Origin: Micropterix aruncella
Taxonomy: Eukaryota > Arthropoda > Insecta > Lepidoptera > Micropterigidae
Length of the DNA stretch: 64,000 nucleotides
Reading direction: 5' to 3'
NCBI GenBank assembly: GCA_944548615.1
Contig: OX155972.1
Coordinates: 1,663,625 to 1,727,624, forward strand
A model generated the notes under the pieces. It was given only the letters and a program-made list of their open reading frames with translations, ran no database searches and was not told where the DNA came from. This document shows, one piece after another, positions 20,863 to 31,988 of the stretch (position 1 is its first letter; the number at the start of each line of letters is the position of its first letter). Both the position numbers and the translations under genes were made by a program.

Positions 20863-22342
20863 ATGGCAAAGCCCCTAAAAAGCGCTGGTAGAATTTGATC
20901 TACAACATGATTGGGAAATTTGAAGAGGAAAGTGAGCATTTGCGACAACGACATTTCGAAGAAAACGTGAATTTAAGTCAGATCGAGAACGCTCTTGGTA
21001 AGTCCGACTACAATGTCTTGACATTTCAAAAGTTATTTTATCATAATCAAGCCATAGTTTTCCAAATAATGTACGTAAATCTAAAGAAATGAACATTGTC
21101 GGCTCTTATTTTGGGTGGAGTTTCTAAATTACGGAAGCTAAAATTATATGAAAAAATATTATTATTATTATTATTAGGTACCTACATATTATTATTATTA
21201 GGTACACTTGATATAAATATGAAATACGTTAAGATATCCGTTTCATTTTATTAATAAATAAGACTTTATACGATTGTGTAATTTGTAATTTATACGACTG
21301 GTAGAATAATTTTATATAATGCAGCTCCACCTTATTTCAATGTCGCAAGTCGAATGTCGCGAGCGAATTTTCTATGGATTTTATGTTGTTTGCATAACTT
21401 TTTTTCCTTGAAAACACGTTTTATATGAAACCCCTAAGTATATATTCACATTGGTTTGTTTATTGTTTGTTTATACTCTTTATTGTGAAAATGTCACAAT
21501 GGACGGGTTTATTGTCATATGACAATCTCTTACAATCAACCCTACTATGACGTGTTATATGTATGTGTGCATGTAACATGTCTGTAAGTGTGTGTCTTGT
21601 TATTGCATTCGATTGACAGAATTGAAAATGCCGGGCGAGGCGAGGTGGGGCGCTCGGGGGGCGCGGCGGCGCGAATTTGTCATTGTGTAAGCCGTATTTT
21701 TTTTTAATCCGCGTGATAATTTGTGCAATAAGTCGAGATTTTGGAAGTTTTTTTAATTTTCCGTCATTTTCTTGGATTTTCTGTATCACATTTGAAAAAT
21801 ACAGCGTTTTAGGGTGTTTTAGGACGTTTCCGATTTTTAAAAAATTAAAAACACCAGCCAAAAAAGTCCCCACACTCCTATATCTTGAAGTGTTACGTTA
21901 TCGCATAAAATGTGAATCTTAAATACACATTTTATTCATTGTTGACACATGATTTTTTTGATACAATGATGTAAAACTAAAATTTGCAACGCCGTAGAAA
22001 ACTTGCGCAACCTACTACCATACCATGAGGAGGAAAAAGAAAAAGTTTACCTTGAAAAAATAGATTCACTGACTGGTGAGTTGTAGAAAGTAACGGATAG
22101 TTCTCTCGAAATTATTCCAGGTTCCGACTAATATTGCATTTATACTGTTACAGGTGTTAGCTTGTCTACAATTCGTAGAATAAAAAAAGAAAGGAAGAGT
22201 TAACCAAGGAATTTGGAGAACGCCTGGGAAGAAACGTCCACGAAAGTCCACTAAAATGCAATTGGATGACTTCGATGTGTGTAATCAGACACAAATTAAA
22301 TGAATTTAATGTAGTGAAAAAAGAAGTCCCTACTTAGAATAA
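20863..22342 (+). pseudogene. Transposase N-terminal fragments (mariner/pogo-like, insect type), split
   Basis: 20863-21091 reads M-A-K-P-L-K-S-A-G-R then, after a one-base shift, I-Y-N-M-I-G-K-F-E-E-E-S-E-H. About 1 kb later, 22140-22342 reads T-G-V-S-L-S-T-I-R-R-I-K-K-E, then T-P-G-K-K-R-P-R-K-S-T-K and L-D-D-F-D-V-C / V-I-R-H-K-L-N-E-F. From memory this order occurs at the start of a common insect transposase-derived protein family. Stops and frameshifts are present and no catalytic domain is found. The intervening 21092-22139 shows nothing I recognise. Confidence 0.5.
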
Positions 22343-22439
22343 ACTTCTTGTGGACTCGAGAGAGGCATTTCAACGATCCCGGGAGCATTACAATGAACTT
22401 TATTGCTATATCAACACGGAGTGAAACACAGAGACTTTG

Positions 22440-22860
22440 TGGACGAAGCGAAGACAAGCGACATACCAAACTCCACCTCATCCCGCAAGAGTTCTACTCC
22501 TTACTACGAGGCACTTGGAATTGCCACTCAGCGGGTGGTCTCACCCCCTTGCTCCCAGATTTGGTCGGATTCCCCCACCACCCGTCTGGTCCCGGGTTCG
22601 AGGTCGCTTGCGCGGTCCTCTACCTCAAGCGAGCGGCAACTCCTCACTACAATTATCGCGGATACGGGGCTCGGCGTCCTAGTTCTGTCTGTGTTTTCGC
22701 CCCCGGATCCACTGCACAGCGGGATCAACAGGTTGGTCCCTCTTCGGGGAGGCTCCCGGAGAGGCTGCCCCGCGAGCTGACCCGAACAAGTTAACATATA
22801 ACGCCCATCATAGCCCAAGCTACTTGGAACCGCTAAGAACCACTAAATCTAGTAGTTGAC
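22440..22860. repeat. Rep660-related GC-rich repeat fragment
   Basis: Shares GGGTTCGAGGTCGCTTGCGC and GGTCCTCT with the minus strand of Rep660, but the rest is different, so this is a distant relative or mosaic. Three overlapping open frames here are composition artefacts. Confidence 0.5.
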
Positions 22861-23068
22861 AGGCCCTGTTCCCTATGAGTCCCGATGTAAAAAAAAATGC
22901 AAGCGCGCGTAAAAGTCTTTAAAGTAAAAAATAACTAAGGCTGATGCTACCTAGCCCAAATGAAACTAAAAATTCGATAAATGGGGTGCAAAGAAAGAAG
23001 GAGATAATAATATTACTCGAATATCGAGAATATTTACTCCGACTATACGGAGGTTTTTTCGAGTCCTA

Positions 23069-23705
23069 TTTGTGCGGGATGGCTCTAAAGGCAAAAAACA
23101 TTTAACTACAAAACCTTTCTCAATAATCGAGAAAGCTACAGATTGGATTCTGGAGGTTGATTCGGTCTCTAAGCAGTATAAATTCCCTGAAAGTCTCGGA
23201 TGCACAGCCCTCCGTCCAGATATAACTCTTTACTCTCTATCTCGGAAGGTGGCTCTTATCGTAGAATTAACTGTTCCATGGGAATCAAATATCCCAAAAG
23301 ACCACGAGTACAAATTAAATAAATACCATGATCTTGCAAATGCCGTAACCCGGAACGGCTTCACTGTTCACCTTCACGCGGTGGAAGTTGGCGCTCGTGG
23401 CCTGCCAGCTAAATCTCTATTTCACCTCTTTAAAGATCTTGGCCTTTCCAGAAAAATAATCAACTCTTTCTTAGAAAAATTATCTAAAACTGCGATTTGC
23501 GCATCTCAAATTCTATGGCTTCGAAGGGGGAGTGAATGGGTGGCAAGGTGAACGCTCACATGTGGCAAGACAGCTGTCCTAAACCTACCACAGCCGGTTC
23601 GTAAGTCCGGAATCCACTGCTCACCCCCCAGAAGTGTAAAAAAAATAGTATTATGATGGGCCCGACTCCGGTCGGTGAATTCCATGGCAGCTCCGTTTGT
23701 ATTTA
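23069..23705 (+). pseudogene. RLE-type LINE (HERO/R2-like), 5'-truncated 3' end
   Basis: An open frame to the stop at 23551 covers the restriction-like endonuclease: W-I-L-E-V-D-S-V, then L-R-P-D-I-T-L-Y-S-L (first catalytic acid), V-E-L-T-V-P-W-E (second), K-L-N-K-Y-H-D-L (lysine), then V-E-V-G-A-R-G-L-P-A-K-S-L and the terminal L-W-L-R-R-G. The 3' UTR has the family's GTGAACGCTCACATGTGGC and GAATTCCATGGCAGCTCCG blocks. The RT is absent. Almost identical to the 35-kb and 61-kb copies, so a recent insertion. Confidence 0.88.
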
Positions 23706-24507
23706 TTATTTCGATTCCCAAACATGGGAAATCATGACTCGCTGGTCCGAATATAGTATTTTCTCACTTTTTTCTTCAGATATAGCCGAAATTCTATTTC
23801 AAAAATCATAGAATTTAAAATTCGTTTTTTTTCAAAAGGAAGTTACGTCTTATTTAACACCTATATAGGAAACATAATTTTTATAACAATAAGGGGAGCA
23901 TAAGATCAATTTGACCTTTGTATAGTATTTGCTACATTTTATTTATTTCTCACTACTTGAATGGATGCAATGGTAAAAAAATTAAGTTCCTGGAGCATTT
24001 CCTAGCGCTCTTGCAGGCCCTCTAATGCCAGGCAATGTTCTAATTATATTTCTTGCTGGGGTTCTCACATTTCTTGGTGGAGGTTTGCTTTTCCAAGCAT
24101 TGGGTGGTCCGCATTCAGTTTTCCTCATTCTCTCAAAGAAATATTTTTTTCAATTTTTTTTTTTCAATTTTCAATTTATTTCCAAAAAAAATCTTAACAG
24201 ATTGTAGAAACTTAATATTTAGGTACATTTAAATTACAGTCTATTAGTCCGTTTTTACAATATTTAAATTTATCACCACGTACATACAGTTACTTCATTA
24301 TTGCTTTTAGGGCATCAAAATCATTTTTAAGATTTATTTACTAAAACAACAAATTAAAATAATCGATAAAAATAATCAAGAAATTGAAATCAGAAAAAGT
24401 CAGAATAATTAAAAAATGCTACTTAAAATTGTCATAAAAATGGGCAAAAAATTTGAAAAATTATTTATGATAGAAGGGGTGCGTTTTCAGCTACTGCATA
24501 TAGCAAC
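23706..24507. other. No recognisable gene
   Basis: AT-rich. A short non-AT-rich patch at 24000-24120 shows no family resemblance. Confidence 0.4.
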
Positions 24508-25132
24508 TAGGGTTGTTGACTTCAGCGGGCGAGCCCGTCACCTCAGGAAGTTTCCCTGGAGTGAGCGCAGACGACTTGGACAAAACAGTCCACCGTCAAG
24601 CTCCACCAGAAACCCGTAAGAGGCCAACGCCTTAACCGCGAGATAGCCAGGAGTGTTACCCAGCGGGCTTACACTCACGCCCTTACTTCCAATTGTGACC
24701 AGATTACTCCGGTCTCTCGATTGGTTACGAGTTCGAGGTCGCTTGCGCGGTCCTCTCCCTTACGAAGCGGTGAAACGGTGTATATCGAATCTATCGCGGA
24801 CCACGGCATCCTTTGCCCGGCTGTTCACCCAGGATCGGGTAGCCGATGGTCGTTTCAAGAGCAGTCGCCGTAAGGTCCGCAACCACCCCTGCTCTATAGG
24901 AAACAGTACTGCTTCCAGACTCCCCCGACTGTTGTCAGAGTGCACAGTCGATTGGCTTACGCCGCACGGTGCGCAGACCGTCCAGGAGCGCCAGAAGTTT
25001 GATTCCTAGGGGAAACTAGCCCTACGGCCAGAGTCCTACCCAGGCTCGCACATGCGAGGAGGCCGCCGGATGGGTATAACCCTGAACAGAATGGGTCTTC
25101 GTGGCCAACTCAGCAAGGGCCCGTTAACGCCC
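24508..25132 (-). mobile_element. Rep660 retroposon, near full length
   Basis: From the 3' end (GTTGACTTCAGCGGGCGAGC read on plus) to the 5' end (inverse of GGGCGTTAACGGGCCC). It lacks the GTTAAAACG..-type segment near the 3' end seen in others. Flanks TATAGCAA / TATATCAA may be a decayed target duplication. Confidence 0.8.
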
Positions 25133-25804
25133 ATTTCTATATATCAATCCATTTCTTCAAAAAAAATGCAAAACATTAATTAAAATTGGCAATAAAGTCT
25201 TTTAAAACAATCTAATTCTCGCGTTATGATACTCGCCTATGATACGAATTATGATTCACGCCTCAAGTCAGCTAGTCCCAGCCGAGCGCTTCCAAAGGGT
25301 GGACGTATCTCTTTAGCTCCGAAAATCCTACCTACCTATAGTTATATTATACCATTGATTATAGAGGTATCACGGCCCACATCGATTTCGTACACGGCCT
25401 CTTAACAGATTCTTTTTCTATTGATCGCAGTTGGCGGCACCTCTGTAAAATGAAAATGAAAATGAAAAATTTATTTTCATAAACCCGATCTGGGTATAGA
25501 AATTACATTACAAAAAATTATTATATATATAACAACATTACGAAATTACAAAAAATCCTCCGGAAATAAAACGCACCGCAGTGCGCGGTTAGCCTAAGAG
25601 ATTAACCTCAGTGGGTGGAAACTTCCATAGAAGCATTGATATATATCTGTCTATAAATATACCTATAAGAATGGATGTTGGTATATTTTGTGGTTAACCG
25701 CTTGGAAGCCAGCTTTCGCGCGCAAAGAACTGCGCCGCAACTTTTTGTTGATTTTGTGAATAAATACTAACAATATCGTTTTTCATGAATTCCCTCTTGT
25801 TACA
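25133..25804. other. No supported gene; LINE-tail-like AT segment
   Basis: Contains AAAATGAAAATGAAAATG and an AT-rich segment with TTTATTTTCATAAACCC, which looks like a retroposon tail, but no coding part is attached. Confidence 0.35.
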
Positions 25805-25819
25805 TTGTTAGTCATGTAT

Positions 25820-26482
25820 GGGAGCTAACGGGCCCATGATGGGTTGGCCACGAAGACCCATGTGTTCAGGGTCGGTCATACTCACGGGTCAACACCCATC
25901 CGACGGCCTCCACGCACGGGGTGCGAACCTGGGTAGGACTCTGGCCCTGGTCAGTTTCCCCTGGGAATCAAACCTCTGGCGCTCCTGGACGGTCTGCGCA
26001 CCGTGCGGCGCAAGCCAATCGATTGTGCACTCCGACTAACAGTCGGGGAAGTCTGGAAACTGTATTGTTTCCTATAGAGCGGGGGTGGTTGCGTACCTTA
26101 CGGCGACTGCTCTTGAAATGACCATTAGCCATCCGATCCCGGTTCAGAGGCGGGCAAAGGACGCCATGGTCCGCGATAGATTCGGTATTCGCCGTTTCAC
26201 CGCTTCGTAAGTGAGAGGACCGCGCAAGCGACCTCGAACTTGGAACCAATCGAGAGTCCGGAGAAATCTGGACACAATTGGTAGTAAGGGCGCGAGTGTC
26301 GCCCGCCAGGTAGCATTCCTGGCTATCTCGCGGTAAGGCGTTGGTCTCTTACGGGTTGTGGCGTAGCTAGACGCTGGATTGTTTTGTCCAAAGTCTTCTA
26401 CGCTCACTGCAGGTCGATAGAGCGACTAATCGTTAAAACTTCCTGTGGTGACGGGCTCGCCCGTTGTAGTCGACAACTCAAG
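25820..26482 (+). mobile_element. Rep660 retroposon, full-length type copy
   Basis: 663 bp with a perfect 15-bp target-site duplication TTGTTAGTCATGTAT (25805-25819, 26483-26497). The 5' end is GGGAGCTAACGGGCCCATGA; the 3' end is ACGGGCTCGCCCGTTGTAG followed by TCGACAACTCAAG. There is no poly(A) or simple tail. The sequence ACGGGC-TC-GCCCGT just before the 3' end forms a tight hairpin kept in most copies. No protein is encoded. Confidence 0.92.
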
Positions 26483-26536
26483 TTGTTAGTCATGTATATT
26501 CAGACCGTTGCGCTCGGAACAACGCGCTCGAGAATA

Positions 26537-26577
26537 CCGGATACCCGATCATCGCTGGGTACCATTCCACCAGCTAT
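26537..26577 (+). repeat. Solo Helitron-type 3' hairpin
   Basis: GGATACCCGATCATCGCTGG followed by GTACCATTCCACCAGC resembles the 3' end of the Helitron at 26747-27541, but without a clean CTAG end. Confidence 0.45.
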
Positions 26578-26746
26578 ATTATAATATAATATTATATTTA
26601 TTGTATAGTATTGTATTGCATATTATTGTATTGTATAATATTGTATTTCAAATTGCTATTAGTGGGTCGTCAATGCCATCAGCGCCACGTGTATTTCGCC
26701 ATTTTAAAAGGGTCGCCAAAACATATAATGGAGCTGAGCAATCTAA

Positions 26747-27541
26747 TCCTATATATAAAAATAGATGTTGGCATATCTGTCTGTCTGTCTGTCCGAGCTT
26801 AATAGACTTCGAAACCGTTTAACCGGTCACCATGATAGTTGGCACATAGGTATATGTATTTTTTCATGGAAAAGGTTTTTATGATATCTGCTTTGTTGTA
26901 ACTTACTACTAGATGGCGCTGCAGCACATCAACTTCTATACCGCTCAACCGATCGCCATGAAAATTGGTATACATAGACATTTGAGCATGCACAAAATTT
27001 TCGCTATATTAGCTTTATCGTAACTCGCCACCAGATAGTACTGCAGCACATTAATTTCTATACCGCTAAACTAATCGCCATGAAAAATGGTATTCATAGA
27101 CATCCGAGCTCGCATAATATTTTCGCGCTATGAAATTTATTGTAATTTGCCACGAGATGGCGCTGCGGCACTTCAACTTCTATACCGCTCAAACGATCGC
27201 TATGACGATTGGTATACATAGACATTTGAGAGGGCATAATGTTTTCGGGCTATTAAACCGCACAACAATCGCCGTAAAAATTGATAGACATAAGTATTTG
27301 AGCAAGGATAATATTCTCGCGCTATCTACGTTGTTGTAACTTGCCACTAGATGGCGATGCAGCAGGTCATCTTCTATACCATTCAACCGATTTCGACGTA
27401 AATTTTATAAATTAGAAAGTGCTTTTTAAATAAGGCGATTAATAAATAGGCTACTGGGGGGCGGAGGAGAGGGGGAGAGAAGGAGGAGTGGGAGGGGAAA
27501 GAAAACGGATACCCGAGCATCGCTGGGTAACATTCCACTAG
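26747..27541 (+). mobile_element. Non-autonomous Helitron with internal ~125-bp tandem repeats
   Basis: 5' end TCCTATATATAAAAATAGATG, preceded by A26746. 3' end is hairpin TACCC-gagcatcgct-GGGTA followed by ACATTCCA-CTAG and T27542, i.e. insertion between A and T without duplication. The interior is four to five units of about 125 bp around CTAGATGGCGCTGCAGCAC, CTTCTATACCGCTCAACCGA and GGTATACATAGACATTTGAG. Non-coding. Confidence 0.8.
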
Positions 27542-27990
27542 TACCATATATAATCGATGTTATTATGAAGACAATTCCATATTTATCTCAAATGGATTAT
27601 ATTTATCAATTTATAAGATTCAGATAAGAAATTTAAACCGATAGTAATGGATTTCGAAGAAACTGATAGTGAATAATCACCTAATCTTTTTAACATTTGA
27701 ACAATGAAATTAATTAAATCTAAAAATAATAATGACGGCAAAACAAAATGCGTGGAAAAAGGCCACATATAATTCATATTCAAACTTCTTCATTAAACAT
27801 TTATTTTAGTTACAAACAATCATAACTAGACCTCGCCTGTACCAGTAGGCTTACTGTATATGAATGTAGAGTGGTTCACATAAACTTGCGGTATCCTGCG
27901 TTTTTATTAATAAGAATAAAAATAAAATGTTTTATTGATGAAAAACATAAACTTCACAGGAAATAGAAATCATCCGGTAATCTGATATAC
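27542..27990. other. No recognisable gene
   Basis: AT-rich, no repeat partner noted. Confidence 0.4.
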
Positions 27991-29460
27991 AATTTCTGGC
28001 CCTCGTAAGGCTTGGATCTATGACAACTATCTAACTTCACATTTGTCATGGCCCTTTCTTATTTACGATTTCATCAAAACCCAACTGTCTCGTCTGGATG
28101 CACTAGTGACAGCTAGTTTAAAATCCTGGTTGTCCTTAGCCAAACCAGCTGACCCCTCGACTCTCTTCAGGTCCAAACACAATTTTGGGCTAGCTCTAAA
28201 ACTGCCCTCTCTGCTCTACGCCAACTCCAGAATAACCAAAAATTCGATTCTAAGCAATTCCAAGGATCCGGCAATATCGAAGCACGCAGTAAGTGGCCGT
28301 AGTGAGTCAAATGATCTACAAGCCCGCGTTGACTTCCACAAAAAGTTCCTTACTGGAATCAGCCAGAATGGCACTGGTCTGGGGTATGGCAGTACAACCA
28401 TGAGCGATGTGGACTTGAAGAAGTCTCTCTTGCGGGGAGATTACGACAGCAATAGTATGGCTCACGCTATTGGCCTTCAATGTCAGAATGATTGGACAAC
28501 AATTGGAGACTTTTGCATTCCTCCTCCAATGCACTGGAAAGTAATGTTGTATGACTGGACGCCATAGATGCTGAAATTTTATTAAAATGCCTTTCAGCAT
28601 ACACTTCCAGACCCCAGTAACCTCGCTCGGAGCTATGCTGAGGATAGTTCATGTCCCCTTTGTAGCAACCCCCCTTGCACAGCTAGACATATTCTAGCTG
28701 GCTGCAAGGTGACCTTGGATCAAGGACGGTACACTTACCGCCACGACAAAGTCCTTGCTGTTATTCGCGAGGTACTTAGCCTCTCAGTGGCTCGTGCCAA
28801 CAAGGGTTCCACAGTATCCTCCAAACCCCCAATACAGTTTGTGCGGGTTGGCTCTAAAGGCAAAAAACATCTCACTGCAAAACCTTTCTCAATAATCGAG
28901 AAAGCTTCAGATTGGATTATGGAGGTTGATTTGGTCTCTAAGCAGTATAAATTCCCTGAAAGTCTCGGATGCACAGCCCTGCGTCCAGATATAACTCTTT
29001 ACTCTCTATCTCGGAGGATGGTCCTTATCGTAGAATTCCATGGGAATCAAATATGCCGAAGACCACGAGTACAAATTAAATAAATACCATGACCTCGCAA
29101 ATGCCGTCACCTGGAACGGCTTCACTGTTCACCTTCACGCGGTGGAAGTAGGCGCTCGTGGCCTGCCAGCTAAATCTTTGTTTCACCTTTTTAAAGATGT
29201 TGGTCTCTCCAGGAAAATAATCAACTCCTTTCTAGAAAAAATATCTAAAACCGCGATTTCTGCATCTCAAATTCTATGGCTTCGAAGGGGGAGTGAATGG
29301 GTGGTAAGGTGAACGCTCACATGTGGCAAGACAGCTGTCCTAAACCTACCACCGCCGGTCGTAAGTCCGGAATCCACCCTTCACCTCCCAGAAGTATAAT
29401 AATTATATATGATGGGCCCGCTTTTTGGTCGGTGAATTCCATGGCAGCTCCGTTTGTATT
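27991..29460 (+). pseudogene. RLE-type LINE (HERO/R2-like), RT end to 3' end, broken
   Basis: Begins in the thumb region (S-G-P-R-K-A-W-I-Y-D-N-Y-L equivalent) and runs through P-P-P-M-H-W-K-V-M-L-Y-D-W-T-P to the endonuclease. Two stop codons occur where the 34-kb copy has E-M-L-K-F-Y-L (TAGATGCTG and TTATTAAAA). The zinc knuckle is altered (T-P-C to P-P-C), and about 7 bases are missing at the E-L-T-V-P motif, causing a frameshift. The 3' UTR is intact to GGCAGCTCCGTTTGTAT. Dead copy. Confidence 0.88.
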
Positions 29461-29582
29461 TTATTTATTAGTGTAATAATTTATTAGTATAATCGTTTAA
29501 TAAAACAAAGTACCTACACATATTTAGTGTAGACCAAGATAGTTAATATAGGTTAGGTTAGGCTAGGAAGTTAGTATATTAA

Positions 29583-29837
29583 CCCCTAGAGCCCCAATTG
29601 GCCGATATCGGCCACAACACGATTCAGCGTGACGGCCCCGTTTTAATTTTATTTGAATTAATTTGTTTTATTTTATTATGTTTTATTATGTTAATGTATT
29701 TTAATTATGGGTACAGTGGTTTGGCAGTAAATAATGTTTTAGTGAGACAGTGTCATAATTCAATTTTTTTACTCATTTTTACTAAAATTTTTTGGGACAT
29801 CAACTGTCAATCGGCTGAGGGGCCGAGGCCTGAAGGG
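29583..29837 (+). mobile_element. piggyBac-like MITE PBM1, copy 3
   Basis: 255 bp between TTAA sites (29579-29582, 29838-29841), with GGCCGATATCGGCC at the left. Inserted in the tandem array. Confidence 0.9.
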
Positions 29838-29959
29838 TTAATCTAGTTATTTATTTAGTGTAGTTGTCTATTACTGTAAAGCAAGCAAGTTAATATGGGA
29901 AAATAAAGGTTAGGTTAGGAAGTAATTACATTAATCTAGTGTAAATTCTTTATTTAGTA

Positions 29960-30710
29960 CTAGCTGTTGCCCGTGGCTTCGCTTCGTGTAAAGTTTCGAA
30001 TCGAGTTGCTAATTTGAGTAGGGTGGCTTTATTTGCGTTTTTAGAGGCTACCTTTGGATATATAGTAAAAGACGTCCTGTTCACTTTTTGTTCTTCGCCA
30101 CCCGCCGCCTTCCGCTGAACGCTGACCTTGTTGGGCTAGTCGCCGCCGCGCAGCCCCCGCTAGGAATTTCGAGGTGCTTGCCCGCATTACTTATTTCATG
30201 ATATCTCTAAAACTATTTCACCTAAAAAGTTACGGTACATGACTAATTTTATCTCCATTTAACACCCATGATGATGGATTAATTTATTTTGATAAGAATT
30301 CATATTTTACTGCTAATGTCTTCAACAAACTTCAACTAGTTATTTTTTTGAGTCATAAAAGCAGTTATTGTAGATTAAATATAAAAGTAGGATATACGCT
30401 GTCGCGGACTTTTTTATAGATGTCTTTGAGGCCGATGTTTTTGTTTTACAAATTTTTCAAATATACCAAACCGTTTCGTCGGCGCACGCCGATAAACACA
30501 TCACCAGCACATTTTCTTCGACTCGATTTAAAAATAACGTGATTCCGTATTGAAAACTAATATTTATCACAATAAAATATAGCCTATAGCACTACCCGAT
30601 AATTTAGCTTTCCATTAGTGAAAGAATTTTTGAAATCGGATATGTAGTTTTGGAGATTACCCCCTACATACAAACTTACAAACATTACCTCTTTATAATA
30701 TTAGTATAGA
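29960..30710 (-). mobile_element. Non-autonomous Helitron
   Basis: On the minus strand it starts TCTATACTAATATTATAAAG after A and ends GCCACGGGCAACAG-CTAG before T. The 5' 26 bp equal those of the Helitron at 46212-48193. About 750 bp, no coding capacity seen. Exact A|T insertion into the tandem array. Confidence 0.85.
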
Positions 30711-31350
30711 TAACCATTTATTAGTGTAAATCAAGCTAGTTAATATACGAAAATAAAGGTTAGTTTAGGAAGTAAGCAGATTAATCTATTATAAATCATT
30801 TACTCATATTTAGTGTTATGATTTATTAGTGTAAATCAAGCTAGTTAACATAAAAAAATAAAGGTTGGTTTAGGTTAGGTTAGGAAGTAGGTACAATAAT
30901 CTAGTGTAAATCATTTATTTAGTGCATTCATTTATTAGTGTAAATCAAGCTAGTTAATATAGGAAATACTTATAGGTTTGTATATGTTAGGAAGTAAGTA
31001 CATTAATCTAGTGTAAATCATTAATTTACTGTAATTATTTATTTAGTGTAATTATTTATTCGTATAAAACAAGCCAGTTAATATAAGAAATATAGGTTAG
31101 GTTAGGAAGTGCATTAATGTAATATAAATCATTTATTTAATGTAATCATTTATTAGTGGAAATGAAGCTAGTTAATATAGGTGAATAATGTTTATGTTAG
31201 GAAGAAAGTACATTAATCTAGTGTAAATCATTTATTTAGGGTAATCTGTATTAGTGAAAATTAAGCTAGTTAATATAGGAAAATAAAGGTTAGTTTATAT
31301 GAGGTTAGGAAGTAAATACACCCACCTATTTAGCGTAAATAAAGCGAGAT

Positions 31351-31975
31351 AATGTAAGTAAAATATGAACATAATATCGTTAGTTATTTGCTGAAAAGGC
31401 ACTAGCCTTAGTGGGGAACTGTGACATGTAAATTGTATCTTTTTTAAGGATAAAGAAAGGATGTGCAGATCTCTCCGGTCCCGTGTCCGAAACCATTGCA
31501 ATTTTGCTCGGTATTTTGAAACATAGTCATACTTCCGCAGATTAGATATGTACCTTATGAAAACATTTTATAGGCACTCGAGCTTATCTAGGTTGGTTTC
31601 GGTGAGGTCCAGATATGAGACATTGGCATAATATAGCAAAGTGGTCTAGCTAACTCCTCTGTGAGGTTGAGATACGCAACATCTCCATAATCCAGAAAAG
31701 AAAGGAGAACAGACTGCCAATTGTAACCGCGAACCCGTTTGTGGTATGTCTATGTCTTATTGAAATTAAATATGCATAGTGGGTTTTCAAAATTTATATA
31801 ATAAACAACAAACAGATATAAAAATATAAATTATTTTATAAACAGGCTGTCGGATACAAACGGTTGCAGCTGGCAAGGCAAGCTTCGTCGTCATCACATT
31901 GGCAATCTGTAAGCAATAATTAAAAAAAAAATATTGTAACTATACACCACTTTTATCGTCTAAGCAAATTTACAT
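31351..31975. other. No recognisable gene
   Basis: Mixed-composition sequence without coding signature or repeat partner in the window. Confidence 0.4.
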
Positions 31976-31988
31976 ATGTATCTGGGCA

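Larger units (their letters stand above)
29462..31350 (+). repeat. Tandem array of ~100-120-bp units interrupted by two transposons
   Basis: Recurring cores TTATTAGTGTAAATCAAGCT-AGTTAATATA, AAAATAAAGGTTAGG and GGAAGTAAGTACATTAATCT. I count eight to nine AGTTAATATA-type cores (near 29540, 29890, 30730, 30836, 30949, 31072, 31165, 31263, 31341). The array is broken by PBM1 at 29583-29837 and by a Helitron at 29960-30710; outside these the period is about 95-120 bp. Confidence 0.85.

Noticed and set aside
22580..22640. GGGTTCGAGGTCGC as a tRNA B box (tRNA gene or tRNA-SINE head)
   Set aside because: No matching A box at the right distance and no cloverleaf; also antisense to the Rep660 orientation.
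22366..22818. Four overlapping ORFs of 81-148 codons
   Set aside because: Composition effect in a GC-rich repeat fragment; no conserved motif in any frame.
24000..24210. Short hydrophobic ORF (60 codons) as a membrane peptide gene
   Set aside because: No start context, no conservation evidence, and it runs into T-rich sequence that forces F/L codons.
29462..31350. Regularly spaced repeats as a CRISPR-like array
   Set aside because: The units are contiguous ~100-120-bp tandem repeats without unique spacers, in eukaryotic DNA.
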